Positions 18,273-26,989 are shown, counted from the first letter of the stretch. The stretch is 64,000 bases of DNA from Chthonomonadia bacterium (GCA_013314755.1 JABUFA010000005.1:79688-143687), one strand, 5' to 3'. Numbers and translations are program-made. The notes: generated by a model from the letters alone, not told the origin.

Positions 18273-20033
18273 CTACTGCTTCACAGGCGTTTCCCGTTCC
18301 GGTTCAGGGTGGTAAAAAATGCCCCGCTCTTTGGGTTGTCCATACAGTTCCGGGTTCAGGTACTTGCCCTTAATCTCGTCCTCCTTCTCCTGCTCGGTCT
18401 GGTAGCCATACCTCTGCACCCAGCGGTCGTTGCGGATGGCTTTTACCTCCCAGGAGACCTCTACGTATGGTTTGCTGGTGCGGATGACAAACTGGTTGTT
18501 CTGAATCTTTCTGACCACCTTCGCCAGCACGAAATCATCGCTGTCGTCTATCACCGTGAGGTGATAGGTGGGGTCGCGGTTGATGCTGTCGAAGTAATCA
18601 GGGAGCGCAATGGTGGCATAGCCTCTGGCATCGGTCACCACGTTGCCGCGATACAGGTTATATGGCTCGGGACCTTCGGTGCAGAAGTGGTTGAGGTAGT
18701 AGTTTTCGGGGTTGAGGGGGTGGTCTATCCGGAACGTTTTGGTGCCGGTGACACCCAAACGCCCATTGCCATAGAGGGCGTACCCCGCTCCACCGCTGGG
18801 TGCGGTACCGTAAACGCCGACGGCGGCGGAAGCGGAACTGCTCGTGATTCCCAACACACCGTAGGTGATGCCGCCAGTGGCGGTTGCATAGCCGACTACG
18901 CCTCTGCCACTGGAACTGTCGCTTTGTCCATACAGGCCGGTGGTACCACCTGTGGTGGCGATTGCATAGCCAAACACGCCTATGCCACTGTCGCTGTTGC
19001 TTTGCCCAATCACGCCGTACGTGATGCCGCCAGCGGCGGTTGCCAGTCCCAACACGCCGGTGCCACTGGTGCTGTCGCTTTGTCCCAGCAGACCGAAGGT
19101 GTGGCCGGTGGAGCTGGTTACCAAGCCGAATACGCCCGTGCCCTCGGTGCTGGCGCTTTGCCCCCACACGCCATTGCTGCCGGTATTAGACGCATAAATA
19201 GCAGGGGCGTCCGCGCTTGCTTCTACATGCAGACGGTGGGTGGGGCTGCTGGTGCCGATACCCACATTCCCGCCCGGCTGCACAAACAGGCGGGCGTCAG
19301 CAACACCAGTTTCAGCGAGATTGAACCCTCCGTTCAGAGAGTTCAAATGCCACTTGTTCCGACTGGCATCGTCCTTAAATTGGATCCACTCCGAATTGCC
19401 ACCCACACCCTGAATCGTCAACGGGCGATTAGGATTGCTCGTGCGGATCCCCACGTAAGCGGTGTAGTAAATGTTAGTGCCGGATACCTGCCAGAGGAGG
19501 TCCGTCAGGTCATCACCGGGAGACCACGCATTGCCATCCCATTTCAGCACCTGACCTGCACCAGGAGCATTGCTGGCAACAGCCCGACCCTGCAAACCGG
19601 CCACCCTCGGGTCCGGATATGTCCCCGAAAGGTCACCACCCGCTGCCCCCACAGGCGATGCCACACCTGCCCGAACCGCATAGGGCACAGCGTTCACCTT
19701 CACACGGGGAGACAGCGTGGTGTAACTGCCCGAACCGGCAGGACGCACCGCAATCTGAAGGTAACGATCGCTGCCGTCCCACACGTTGCCGAAGTCCAGC
19801 TCCACACTGAACACCCCCCATGCTACGTTCACATTGCTTCTGGTGAGGGTTGAGCCGACCTGCGAGCCTCCCGCAGCGGCTGTCCAGAGGCTGAACTGGA
19901 AGTCAAAGTTTCCGTTGGCGGGAACGCCTGTTTGTTTAAGCATTCCCTGATAGGTAAAGATTTGGGCGTCTGCGAGGGCGGAGCAAAGAAGAATGCCTCC
20001 CACCGCGCAGACCATCGCGAGCATCAGTCGCAT
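18273..20033 (-). CDS. Secreted tail-fibre-like repeat protein
   Basis: 586 aa with signal peptide (MRLMLAMVCAVGGILLCSALADAQ). Residues ~25-120 have the pattern FTYQGMLKQTGVPANGNFDF with TLSPRVKVNAVPYAVRAG, seen in secreted proteins that carry a phage-tail-fibre-like start. Then come NVGIGTSSPTHRLHV, and from ~270 to ~430 about five ~33-residue Gly/Ser/Thr repeats of the form G-V-F/L-G ... TYGVIGQS ..., suggesting a trimeric beta-helical stalk. The C-terminal ~150 residues form a globular cap. It is a likely extracellular fibre rather than a phage protein, because no phage genes surround it. RBS GGGAGG precedes ATG 20033. Confidence 0.8.
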   Translation of the reverse strand: MRLMLAMVCAVGGILLCSALADAQIFTYQGMLKQTGVPANGNFDFQFSLWTAAAGGSQVGSTLTRSNVNVAWGVFSVELDFGNVWDGSDRYLQIAVRPAGSGSYTTLSPRVKVNAVPYAVRAGVASPVGAAGGDLSGTYPDPRVAGLQGRAVASNAPGAGQVLKWDGNAWSPGDDLTDLLWQVSGTNIYYTAYVGIRTSNPNRPLTIQGVGGNSEWIQFKDDASRNKWHLNSLNGGFNLAETGVADARLFVQPGGNVGIGTSSPTHRLHVEASADAPAIYASNTGSNGVWGQSASTEGTGVFGLVTSSTGHTFGLLGQSDSTSGTGVLGLATAAGGITYGVIGQSNSDSGIGVFGYAIATTGGTTGLYGQSDSSSGRGVVGYATATGGITYGVLGITSSSASAAVGVYGTAPSGGAGYALYGNGRLGVTGTKTFRIDHPLNPENYYLNHFCTEGPEPYNLYRGNVVTDARGYATIALPDYFDSINRDPTYHLTVIDDSDDFVLAKVVRKIQNNQFVIRTSKPYVEVSWEVKAIRNDRWVQRYGYQTEQEKEDEIKGKYLNPELYGQPKERGIFYHPEPERETPVKQ

Positions 20034-20118
20034 CGGTGTATCCTCCCTTTGCTAAAGATTGGGATGGGAACTGCACGGTGGTTGGTGGTTCATCCATCGT
20101 GAGATTCTCATCACAAAA

Positions 20119-20148
20119 ATCTTAGCATGAATAAATAGTAAAAGTCAA
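20119..20148 (-). promoter_or_regulatory. Promoter of the fibre-like/dockerin-like operon
   Basis: On the - strand TTGACT (20148-20143), an 18-bp spacer, then TAAGAT (20124-20119) preceded by TGC, an extended -10. It lies about 85 bp before the start at 20033, in an AT-rich stretch. Confidence 0.65.
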
Positions 20149-20160
20149 GAGATTTTGTTC

Positions 20161-20325
20161 GGACGCACCGGTTTTTTCGAGAACTTTATGAACGCAGCGC
20201 AGTACAAGGAAACCGCTGGATGTTTCGCATATGTGGCGGACGGTAACAACCGGACCCGCGTGGTGGCTTACGACGAGGAGGGTCGGCAGGCTCAGGCGAT
20301 GGTTCCCGTCGCGCTGACGCGGTAA
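20161..20325 (+). pseudogene. C-terminal gene remnant (about 45-55 codons)
   Basis: The frame reads GRTGFFENFMNAAQYK and continues through YVADGNNRTRVVAYDEEG to a TAA at 20323-20325. It has coding-like codon choice from about 20161, while the sequence before it is AT-rich and non-coding. The only ATG (20188) has no ribosome site. A strong terminator-like hairpin follows 23 bp later. This looks like the tail of a deleted gene rather than a functional short gene, but a 45-aa protein from 20188 cannot be excluded. The parent gene was not recognised. Confidence 0.45.
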
Positions 20326-20348
20326 AGACTTCTTCTGCTGTATTTGTT

Positions 20349-20405
20349 GCCTCTGTCTGACGGTATAGCGATCGCGTTCGCTAACGTCGGGCAGAGGCTA
20401 TTTTC
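20349..20405 (+). terminator. Strong hairpin terminator after the remnant
   Basis: GCCTCTGTCTGACG (20349-20362) pairs with CGTCGGGCAGAGGC (20385-20398) through a 14-bp stem with two G-U pairs. Inside the loop AGCGA and TCGCT pair again. TATTTTC follows. It ends the + strand remnant and isolates the next promoter. Confidence 0.6.
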
Positions 20406-20460
20406 ACACAATAAACATTATTCATTCACTTTTTTATACACAACATATATCAAAACTCTA

Positions 20461-20489
20461 TTGACATCAATGATTTTTTATTCTAGAAT
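20461..20489 (+). promoter_or_regulatory. Near-consensus promoter of the multicopper oxidase gene
   Basis: TTGACA (20461-20466), 17-bp spacer, TAGAAT (20484-20489), with a very A/T-rich upstream stretch (20405-20460) like an UP element. The leader before the start codon is about 65 nt. Confidence 0.75.
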
Positions 20490-20559
20490 ATAGGTACAAG
20501 AAGAGACACGCGCTACGATCACGCGCGCCGACACTACCTCGAGGAGGAGGTGCACACCA

Positions 20560-22371
20560 ATGAAGGTCTTGACCGTAACAGCCCTGACGTTGTGGGCGGT
20601 GATTTTCTGTGCCGTTACGACCAGCGCACAGGTTCCCTTGCCCGGTTGGTCTATTCCCAAGTATGTGGAGCCCCTGCCGATTCCCCCGGTGATGACGCCA
20701 AGCTCGCACGACCCCTGCTACTATGAGATTGGCGCATACCCGATTGAACAGCAGGTGCTTCCGCCTCCGTTTCCCAAGACGCGGGTGTGGGGCTACGGCA
20801 CCAGCAAAGAGACCGCCAGATGGCCTGCCGCAACGATAGAGGTGACGCGCGGAGTGCCCATCAGGATTCGGTGGACGAACAACCTGGTGGACGACAACGG
20901 CTATCCCATTCCGCATCCGCTACCGATTGACACCACGCTTCACTGGGCGAACCCTCTCGCAGGCATGCACGTGGGACATGGAATGCCCTATAGCGGTCCC
21001 GTGCCGATTGTCACCCACGTACACGGCGGGGAACAGGAGGCTGCCAGCGACGGGCATCCCGACGCATGGTTTACCCCGTATTTCATGCACAAGGGACCCG
21101 GATGGGTGAAGGAAGTTTACGAGTACTCCCTTGAGCAGCCCGCGACCACCCTGTTCTACCATGATCACGCTCTTGGCATCACCCGTCTGAACGTGTACAT
21201 GGGATTGGCGGGCTTCTTTATCATTCGCGATCCAGCCAATGAGCCTGCCAATCTGCCAGCGCCGGCACCAAGGCTGGGCGACCCGCCAGGGATGCGCTAT
21301 TACGAGATACCCCTGGCAATTCAGGACCGGATGTTCGACACCAATGGGCAGCTGTATTACCCGGCTATGGGCGTCAACCCATCCATCCACCCCTTCTGGG
21401 TGCCCGAGTTCTTTGGGGACGTCATTTGCGTAAACGGCAAGCCATGGCCCTATCTTGAGGTAGAGCCGCGCAAGTACCGCTTCCGCATCGTGAACGGTTC
21501 CAACGCCCGTTTCTACACGCTCTACCTGTCCAACAACCGACCAATTATCCAGATAGGAACGGACGGCGGCTATCTGCCCGCACCGGTGACGCTGCGCGAT
21601 CTGACCCTTGCGCCGGGCGAGAGGGCGGATGTCATCGTCGACTTCAGCGGCTTGCCCGTGGGCACGCGCATACTGCTGAAAAACGGTGCAAAGGCGCCGT
21701 ATCCCCATGGTACGCCGCCGGATCCTCAGACCACCGCTCAGGTGATGGAGTTCCGGGTGGTGCCTCTGACCGCGCCGGATACCAGTGTCATTCCGCCCAC
21801 GCTGAACACCATCCCGAAGCTGACACCGGACTCACCGAAGCGCGTGCTGACGCTGACCGAGCTAATGGGGCCCGGCGGTCCGATAGCCATGTTCCTTGAC
21901 GGCAGACGGTGGGACGCTGCCGCTTCGGAAGTCCCCCGTGTTGGTTCCACGGAAGTGTGGGAAATTGTCAATCTGACGGCGGACACCCATCCCATTCATC
22001 TGCATCTGGTACAGTTCCAGCTGCTGAACCGGCAGAAGTTCCAGATGAACAAGTACATGAGGCATTACATGATGTTGAACCCGGTGCTTCCCACTGACAA
22101 CCCGGTTAATCCGCCAATTGAACCTTATCTTCAGGGGAAGCCGATGCCTCCAGCACCCAACGAAATGGGATGGAAGGATACCATTCAGGCGCATCCCGGC
22201 GAGGTCACGCGCATCATTGTTCGCTTCGCACCCATCGCCTCTAACTACAGTAGCCCGGGTGTTAACCTGTATCCCTTTGACCCCACCGCAGAACCCGGCT
22301 ACGTGTGGCACTGCCACATTCTGGAGCACGAAGACAACGAGATGATGCGTCCTCTGAAACTGCAGTGGTAA
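20560..22371 (+). CDS. Multicopper oxidase (CotA/laccase-like), secreted
   Basis: 603 aa with signal peptide (MKVLTVTALTLWAVIFCAVTTSAQ). All four copper-ligand blocks are present: VTHVHGGEQ (HxHG), FYHDHALG (HxH), THPIHLHLVQFQ (HxxHxH) and WHCHILEHEDNEMM (HCHxxxHxxxxM, type 1 site with axial Met). This is the CotA/bilirubin-oxidase-like three-domain layout, oxidising phenolics, metals or bilirubin-type substrates with reduction of O2 to water in the exterior. RBS GAGGAGGAGGTG precedes ATG 20560. It stands alone between strong control signals. Metal-dependent control was not identified. Confidence 0.95.
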   Translation: MKVLTVTALTLWAVIFCAVTTSAQVPLPGWSIPKYVEPLPIPPVMTPSSHDPCYYEIGAYPIEQQVLPPPFPKTRVWGYGTSKETARWPAATIEVTRGVPIRIRWTNNLVDDNGYPIPHPLPIDTTLHWANPLAGMHVGHGMPYSGPVPIVTHVHGGEQEAASDGHPDAWFTPYFMHKGPGWVKEVYEYSLEQPATTLFYHDHALGITRLNVYMGLAGFFIIRDPANEPANLPAPAPRLGDPPGMRYYEIPLAIQDRMFDTNGQLYYPAMGVNPSIHPFWVPEFFGDVICVNGKPWPYLEVEPRKYRFRIVNGSNARFYTLYLSNNRPIIQIGTDGGYLPAPVTLRDLTLAPGERADVIVDFSGLPVGTRILLKNGAKAPYPHGTPPDPQTTAQVMEFRVVPLTAPDTSVIPPTLNTIPKLTPDSPKRVLTLTELMGPGGPIAMFLDGRRWDAAASEVPRVGSTEVWEIVNLTADTHPIHLHLVQFQLLNRQKFQMNKYMRHYMMLNPVLPTDNPVNPPIEPYLQGKPMPPAPNEMGWKDTIQAHPGEVTRIIVRFAPIASNYSSPGVNLYPFDPTAEPGYVWHCHILEHEDNEMMRPLKLQW

Positions 22372-22379
22372 ACGTCTCA

Positions 22380-22406
22380 GGGGCAAGCTCACTGTGAGCT
22401 TGCCCC
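22380..22406 (+). terminator. 13-bp hairpin downstream of the multicopper oxidase
   Basis: GGGGCAAGCTCAC and GTGAGCTTGCCCC pair perfectly around a single T. There is no clear T tract (GTCCTTC follows), so it may terminate weakly or protect the 3' end. Confidence 0.55.
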
Positions 22407-22496
22407 GTCCTTCAACCAACCCGCACCGCTTGACTTCTTCTGCGTCATTCCGCAAAATGTAAGGGATACTTTTCGTGGAACGGAGGCAACCTATCC

Positions 22497-24323
22497 ATGC
22501 GATACAGGCTGTTTGCAGTTGTTGCGGTGCTGTTTTGGCTTGTCACCGGTGCTGTCTGGGCTTCGGTTTCGAAGATAAGCATCCTTGTGAGGCTGGAAGA
22601 CCCCTCGCAAAATGCACTTTCCCTGCAATACACTCTGCAAGGTGTGGATTCGCGCACCCTGACGGTTGCCATACCAACGTGGACCCCCGGCTGGTATCAG
22701 ACCATGCCATACAGCGAGGGTATCAGCGACCTGCAGGCAGAGAACGAGCGTGGTGAACCGCTGACTGTGGAACCTCTGACGCACTACAGCTGGCGGATTA
22801 ACACGGGCGGAGCGCAAACGGTGCGTCTGCGCTATCGGGTGCACGCGCGCGAGGATGGCATGGGCTTCTTCGGCGTGGCGATGGGGGCGCATCACGCTTT
22901 TATCAACGGTGCTGCTGCCTTCCTGTACGAGATGGACTCGAAAAAAGCCCCTCATGAAGTGCGGTTTCAACTGCCGGTTGGCTGGCAGGTAGCAACGGCA
23001 ATGGACTTTGTAGAGCAGAGCGAAAGCAGGGCTTTTGGCGATAAGGGCGATGTGTTCGTTGCCCCGAACTACGATGAACTGATAGATAGCCCCGTTCAGA
23101 TGGGGCGTTTTGAGGTGCGCGATTTTCGGGTGCGAGGTGTGCCGATGCGCGTGGTGTTCGCTTCGGAGAGCGGGCAGATTCTGTGCAATATGGACCGGGT
23201 TGCCACCGATTTCCAGCGCATTGCTGGCGTTGGTATTGACCTGTTCGGTGGTGCGCCGTTCAAACGTTATCTTTTCATCGTGCACCTGAGCGGACGGGGG
23301 TTTGGCGGCGGGCTGGAACATCTCAACTCTACGGTGCTGAACGTGCCCGACCGACGCGACCTGAACATCAATGGGCTGGCGGCGCATGAGTATTTCCACG
23401 CTTGGAACGTCAAGCGCATCCGCCCAAAGGTGTTGGGACCGTTTGACTACACTCAGCCGGTGCGCACGAAGGCGTTATGGTGGTGCGAGGGGGTTACCGA
23501 CTACTATGCCAGTCTTTTGCTGGTGCGTGCAGGTCTTGTCGGCGACCGAGCGTTCTGGCAGGACATGGAGCGCGAAATCCAGTCGTTGGAGAATAATCCT
23601 GCCCGCGAACGGGTGAGCCTGGAGGAAGCCAGTTGGAACGTGTGGGAAGGCAACGGCATGGGTTACGGTGGCTTAAGCTACTACAACAAAGGCAAGGTGG
23701 TGGGATTTTTGCTGGACGTGTACATCCGCGGCGTCACCGGCAACCGCAAGAGTCTGGACGATGTAATGCGTTTTCTGATGGAGCGGTACGCCTATCCCTT
23801 GCCCGGCTTCGAGGAGGACGGCATCTTGCAAGCCATCAATCGGGTGGTTGCTCAGGATGTGGGCGCCCTGTATCGTCGTATGGTGCAGAGCACAGAGCCT
23901 TTGCCGTATGACGAGATTCTGAGATACGCGGGCTTCCGACTGGAACGCCAGAGCACCTCCACAACGTATTTCGGGTTGACCAGCGTGGTTGACGATATAG
24001 GGCGTGTGATCGTGCAGGCGGTGGATTCACAGAGCCCGGCGTTCGTGATGGGGCTGCGAGCGGGAGATATCGTGATGGAAATCGACGAACTGCCTGCCGA
24101 AAATACGCGGGTGGAGGACGTGGTGGCGCGCAAGAAGCCCGGCGATCCCATCAAGATAGCGGTCTGGCGAAGTGGAAGACTGGTGGTGATGGACGGCCGG
24201 GTTGGTGGCGAGACCTATTCCACCATTCGCCTGGTGCCTGTGGAAACCAGTGATGAGGCGGTGATACGGGTACGTGAGGGCTTACTGCGCGGCGCCACAC
24301 GTGTCTCTGCGTCATTACGTTAG
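22497..24323 (+). CDS. M61 family metallopeptidase with PDZ domain (glycyl aminopeptidase-like), secreted
   Basis: 608 aa with a signal peptide (MRYRLFAVVAVLFWLVTGAVWA). An N-terminal beta domain (PTWTPGWYQTMPYSEGIS) is followed by the zinc site HEYFHAWNVKRIRP (H297, E298, H301) and WWCEGVTDYYAS (E331 as third ligand). A PDZ domain occupies about residues 495-590 (VVDDIGRVIVQAVDSQSPAF, then GLRAGDIVMEIDE). This is the usual M61 order. GGAGG 9 nt before ATG 22497 supports the start. It likely trims N-terminal glycine or other residues from secreted peptides. A VanZ-like gene follows in the same direction. Confidence 0.93.
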   Translation: MRYRLFAVVAVLFWLVTGAVWASVSKISILVRLEDPSQNALSLQYTLQGVDSRTLTVAIPTWTPGWYQTMPYSEGISDLQAENERGEPLTVEPLTHYSWRINTGGAQTVRLRYRVHAREDGMGFFGVAMGAHHAFINGAAAFLYEMDSKKAPHEVRFQLPVGWQVATAMDFVEQSESRAFGDKGDVFVAPNYDELIDSPVQMGRFEVRDFRVRGVPMRVVFASESGQILCNMDRVATDFQRIAGVGIDLFGGAPFKRYLFIVHLSGRGFGGGLEHLNSTVLNVPDRRDLNINGLAAHEYFHAWNVKRIRPKVLGPFDYTQPVRTKALWWCEGVTDYYASLLLVRAGLVGDRAFWQDMEREIQSLENNPARERVSLEEASWNVWEGNGMGYGGLSYYNKGKVVGFLLDVYIRGVTGNRKSLDDVMRFLMERYAYPLPGFEEDGILQAINRVVAQDVGALYRRMVQSTEPLPYDEILRYAGFRLERQSTSTTYFGLTSVVDDIGRVIVQAVDSQSPAFVMGLRAGDIVMEIDELPAENTRVEDVVARKKPGDPIKIAVWRSGRLVVMDGRVGGETYSTIRLVPVETSDEAVIRVREGLLRGATRVSASLR

Positions 24324-24354
24324 GCGTCAGTAAACAAGGAGCAAACGAAATCTG

Positions 24355-24861
24355 ATGGGCAGGACAGGGCGTTTCCTGTGGTATGTGGGACCGATGATAG
24401 TGTGGATGGGGCTGATTTTTGCTCTGTCCACCGAGCTGGGTTCGGCGGCGCATACGGCGGGTTTGCTGTACAGGCTGTTACAGCGTTTCTTTCCCGACTG
24501 GCTGGCGCAGGCAAGCCCGGAGGAGCTGTTCGAACTGCATTACTGGATTCGCAAGGGAGCGCACTTCACCGAGTATTTCATCCTTGCCCTGCTGGCTTAC
24601 CGGGCTTTCCGCTACGGTGAGGCGTGGCGACACTGGCGTGCGCTGGGTTTTTCGGGCAGTTTCAGCATCCTGTACGCCTTCACCGACGAGTTCCATCAGG
24701 TCTTTGTCTCCTCGCGCGGTCCCGCCCTGCGCGACGTTGGCATTGATGCGTTAGGCGCGATGACCGGGTTTGTGCTGATGGCTTTGCTGTATGCCTGGCA
24801 GAGCGCACGCAGTGCTACTCGCCCGGGCATGATGCATGCGGCTACTCGCGCGACCGACTGA
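24355..24861 (+). CDS. VanZ-like family membrane protein
   Basis: 168 aa, with about four transmembrane helices. Characteristic VanZ signatures are the basic-flanked IRKGAHFTEYFILALLAYR and DEFHQVFVSSRGPALRDVGI. Relatives include the teicoplanin-resistance VanZ and phosphotransbutyrylase-type proteins. Their biochemical role is unclear, and envelope stress or lipid handling is suggested. ATG 24355 follows AAGGAGC at a rather long spacing. The end overlaps by 20 nt the convergent TPR gene. Confidence 0.88.
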   Translation: MGRTGRFLWYVGPMIVWMGLIFALSTELGSAAHTAGLLYRLLQRFFPDWLAQASPEELFELHYWIRKGAHFTEYFILALLAYRAFRYGEAWRHWRALGFSGSFSILYAFTDEFHQVFVSSRGPALRDVGIDALGAMTGFVLMALLYAWQSARSATRPGMMHAATRATD

Positions 24862-25771
24862 CATCCTCGCGCACGCGGCGCACGAACACGGAGTCGTATG
24901 CCCCCAGCCTGCCCGCTTTGCGATAGTGCGCAGCGGCATGTTTCGCCATGCCCATCCGTCGGTAGGTATCCGCAAGCAGGTAGTGATAGCTCGGGTTATC
25001 CGGGTTCAGGCGTATCGCTTGGCGGAAGGCAGAGGCGGCTTTGGGCAGTGCACGGGCGTGAAGGTACAGGATGCCCAGACAGGCGCTGTAGTAATCGTCG
25101 TGGGGGGCGAATACGGTTGCCAAGTGCATCTCGCGCACGGCGTCTTCGTACTGCTTCAGGCGAGCGAGCATATCTGCCAGTGCATAGTGATAGAAGGCGT
25201 CTGAGTGTGCCATCTGCACGCACAGGGTCATCTGCTCAATGGCTTCGCGGATTTCGCCGTGTTCGAACAGCGTTTTGGCGAGGCGGTAGCGGTAGAAAGG
25301 ATTTTGCGGACTGAGTTCCACTGCTTTGCGATATTCTGCGATAGCCACTTTCAGCAAGCCGTATCGGCGGTAGACCTCTCCCAATCGGAAGTGCGGCTCT
25401 GCCCGCCGGGGGTGACTGCGTGCCGCTTTGCGATAGTGGCGCACCGCCTTGAAGGACATATCCGCCAGCAGGTAGGCTTCGGCGATGCGCAGGTGGGCGT
25501 CCAGCGATTCGGGGTCTGCCTGTATCATGCGCCGATAGGCGTTGATTGCCTCCTCGACAAGCCCCTGTTCGAGACGCTCGTCGCCCTCGCGGGAGGCTTC
25601 CTGTGCCTCTTCAGGCGCAAGAGCAGCCTCCATATCTGCGCCCTCGAGGTCGTTTGCCACTATCGCCTCGAGGCGTGCAGCCTCTTCTGGCGTGAGCGCC
25701 TCGATGTCCACGAGGTCCAGCTCGTCCAGCCACAGGTTCGGGTCATTATCCAGGTCGTACGGGTACTCCAT
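24842..25771 (-). CDS. Tetratricopeptide repeat protein
   Basis: 309 aa, cytoplasmic by lack of a signal. An acidic N-terminal ~65 residues (LWLDELDLVDIEALTPEEAA) precedes about seven TPR units of 34 residues, for example the units around LLADMSFKAVRHYRKAARSH, LLKVAIAEYRKAVELSP and LPKAASAFRQAIRLNPDN. It is a scaffold for protein-protein contacts, partner unknown. Its start region is immediately upstream of the exosortase locus, and a TATAAT-like sequence lies about 25 bp before the start codon on the - strand. Confidence 0.85.
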   Translation of the reverse strand: MEYPYDLDNDPNLWLDELDLVDIEALTPEEAARLEAIVANDLEGADMEAALAPEEAQEASREGDERLEQGLVEEAINAYRRMIQADPESLDAHLRIAEAYLLADMSFKAVRHYRKAARSHPRRAEPHFRLGEVYRRYGLLKVAIAEYRKAVELSPQNPFYRYRLAKTLFEHGEIREAIEQMTLCVQMAHSDAFYHYALADMLARLKQYEDAVREMHLATVFAPHDDYYSACLGILYLHARALPKAASAFRQAIRLNPDNPSYHYLLADTYRRMGMAKHAAAHYRKAGRLGAYDSVFVRRVREDVSRSRE

Positions 25772-25994
25772 TCCTGACTTCTACAAACCCCTCACTATAA
25801 TAGTGGCATCCGCAGGTTTTGGCACAAGTGTTTCGCCTGTTCGCACCTATGCATTAAACCAGAAGGGATGTGCGTGAGTCAAGCAGTGCACAGGTTTCTG
25901 GTAGATTATCGTGTGCGTTTTCCCCGTAGTTTTACTGGTTTTACCTGAAAAAAGTTATGAATTTTGGGTTTCTACAGGGGTTTACCTTCAGGAG

Positions 25995-26010
25995 TGGTAC
26001 GATTCTTGCA
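25995..26010 (+). promoter_or_regulatory. Sigma-54 (RpoN) -24/-12 promoter of the exopolysaccharide operon
   Basis: TGGTACGATTCTTGCA matches the RpoN consensus TGGCACG-N4-TTGCA with one mismatch (T for C). GG (25996-25997) and GC (26008-26009) are separated by the required 10 bases. It lies 118 bp before the exosortase start. An imperfect TGTGC/GCACA arm pair at 25869-25892, about 100-125 bp upstream, is a candidate enhancer-binding site. No RpoN-dependent activator gene is in the window. Stronger than chance by pattern, but not proven. Confidence 0.65.
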
Positions 26011-26032
26011 TTATGTATATAGTGGAAGACGA

Positions 26033-26051
26033 ACGGGGCAGTAGACCCCGT
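26033..26051 (+). promoter_or_regulatory. Leader hairpin before the exosortase gene
   Basis: ACGGGG (26033-26038) and CCCCGT (26046-26051) form a 6-bp stem with a CAGTAGA loop in the expected 5' leader of the operon, 77 bp before the start codon. Confidence 0.4.
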
Positions 26052-26127
26052 GACATAGAGAGGGGAAAAGAGGTAGTATTATTGTTGTGGTTCGCTCGAC
26101 CATGACGCGAATGAAGGAGTGAAGTGA

Positions 26128-26985
26128 ATGGAACTGGAAGCAGTAGAGCGGCAGCCGGTAGCATCCGCGATAGACCGACGGCAGATATTTTTTCTGCTGG
26201 TATCGGTAGCCCTGTTTGTCGGCTTTTTCCTGCCGAGCATTGTCTTCCTTGTGGAGCGGTGGTCGAGCAGCGAGGAGTTTTCGCACGGTTTTCTGGTGCC
26301 GCTGGTCAGCCTGTTTCTGCTCTGGCGCAAGCGGGAGGTGATTCGTCAGACACCTTTACAGGTTTGCCCGTGGGGCTTGCTGGTTATGGCGCTTGGCTTG
26401 CTGATGCAGGTCGCCAGCGAGTGGGCGTCGGTAGCGTTTCTAAAATCGCTGGCGGTTCCCGTGGCGCTGGGAGGGTTGGCATGGTATCTGACGGGCACGC
26501 GCATGATGCGAGTAGCCCTGTTCCCGTACCTCTTCCTCTATTTCGCTGTACCATGGCCCGACTTTATGATTGAGTTGCTCAGTGTGCCACTGCAGCATTT
26601 CAGCGCCGCGTCGTCTGCCATGCTGCTGGGGTTGATGGGAGTGCCCATCGAGCGGGATGGAGTGCACATGTGGACGCCGCGCTTTGACGTGGAGGTGGCA
26701 GTGCCATGTAGTGGTATCCGTTCCATGGTGGCAATACTGGGCATCGCCGCGCTCGTCGGTTACCTGACGCAGGGCAGGTTGTGGGCAAAAGGTGCGGTGT
26801 TTCTGTCGGGCATACCGATTACGATGCTGGCAAACATCCTGCGCATTGCGGCGATTGTGGTGATGGGGCACTACATTAGTGCGGATTTCGCCATGACCTT
26901 TTTCCATGACTATTCTTCGCCATTTCTGTTTTTCATTTCGGCGTTAAGCCTTTTGGGCGTCAAAAAGATAGTAGAGAGGGTATAA
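26128..26985 (+). CDS. Exosortase (polytopic membrane transpeptidase-like)
   Basis: 285 aa, with about eight transmembrane helices. Exosortase signature residues are present: SHGFLVP early, catalytic Cys194 in PCSGIRS, Arg239 in NILRIAAIV and His260 in FFHDYSS. Exosortases recognise PEP-CTERM-type C-terminal signals and release or sort proteins into an exopolysaccharide matrix. RBS AAGGAGTGAAG lies before ATG 26128. It is followed by its partner epsI at 4 bp and then by exopolysaccharide genes, the usual context. No PEP-CTERM substrate was seen in the window. Confidence 0.93.
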   Translation: MELEAVERQPVASAIDRRQIFFLLVSVALFVGFFLPSIVFLVERWSSSEEFSHGFLVPLVSLFLLWRKREVIRQTPLQVCPWGLLVMALGLLMQVASEWASVAFLKSLAVPVALGGLAWYLTGTRMMRVALFPYLFLYFAVPWPDFMIELLSVPLQHFSAASSAMLLGLMGVPIERDGVHMWTPRFDVEVAVPCSGIRSMVAILGIAALVGYLTQGRLWAKGAVFLSGIPITMLANILRIAAIVVMGHYISADFAMTFFHDYSSPFLFFISALSLLGVKKIVERV

Positions 26986-26989
26986 TATA

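Noticed and set aside
18264..19853. 529-codon + frame antisense to the fibre-like gene
   Set aside because: Mirror of the repeat-rich gene. Gly/Ser/Thr repeats on - create open frames on +.
18273..20033. Prophage tail fibre
   Set aside because: Has a signal peptide and no phage structural, integrase or lysis genes around it. Interpreted as a cell-surface protein.
25772..25994. Short coding frame upstream of the exosortase promoter
   Set aside because: No ribosome site or codon pattern. The stretch is the regulatory gap between the divergent TPR and exosortase genes.
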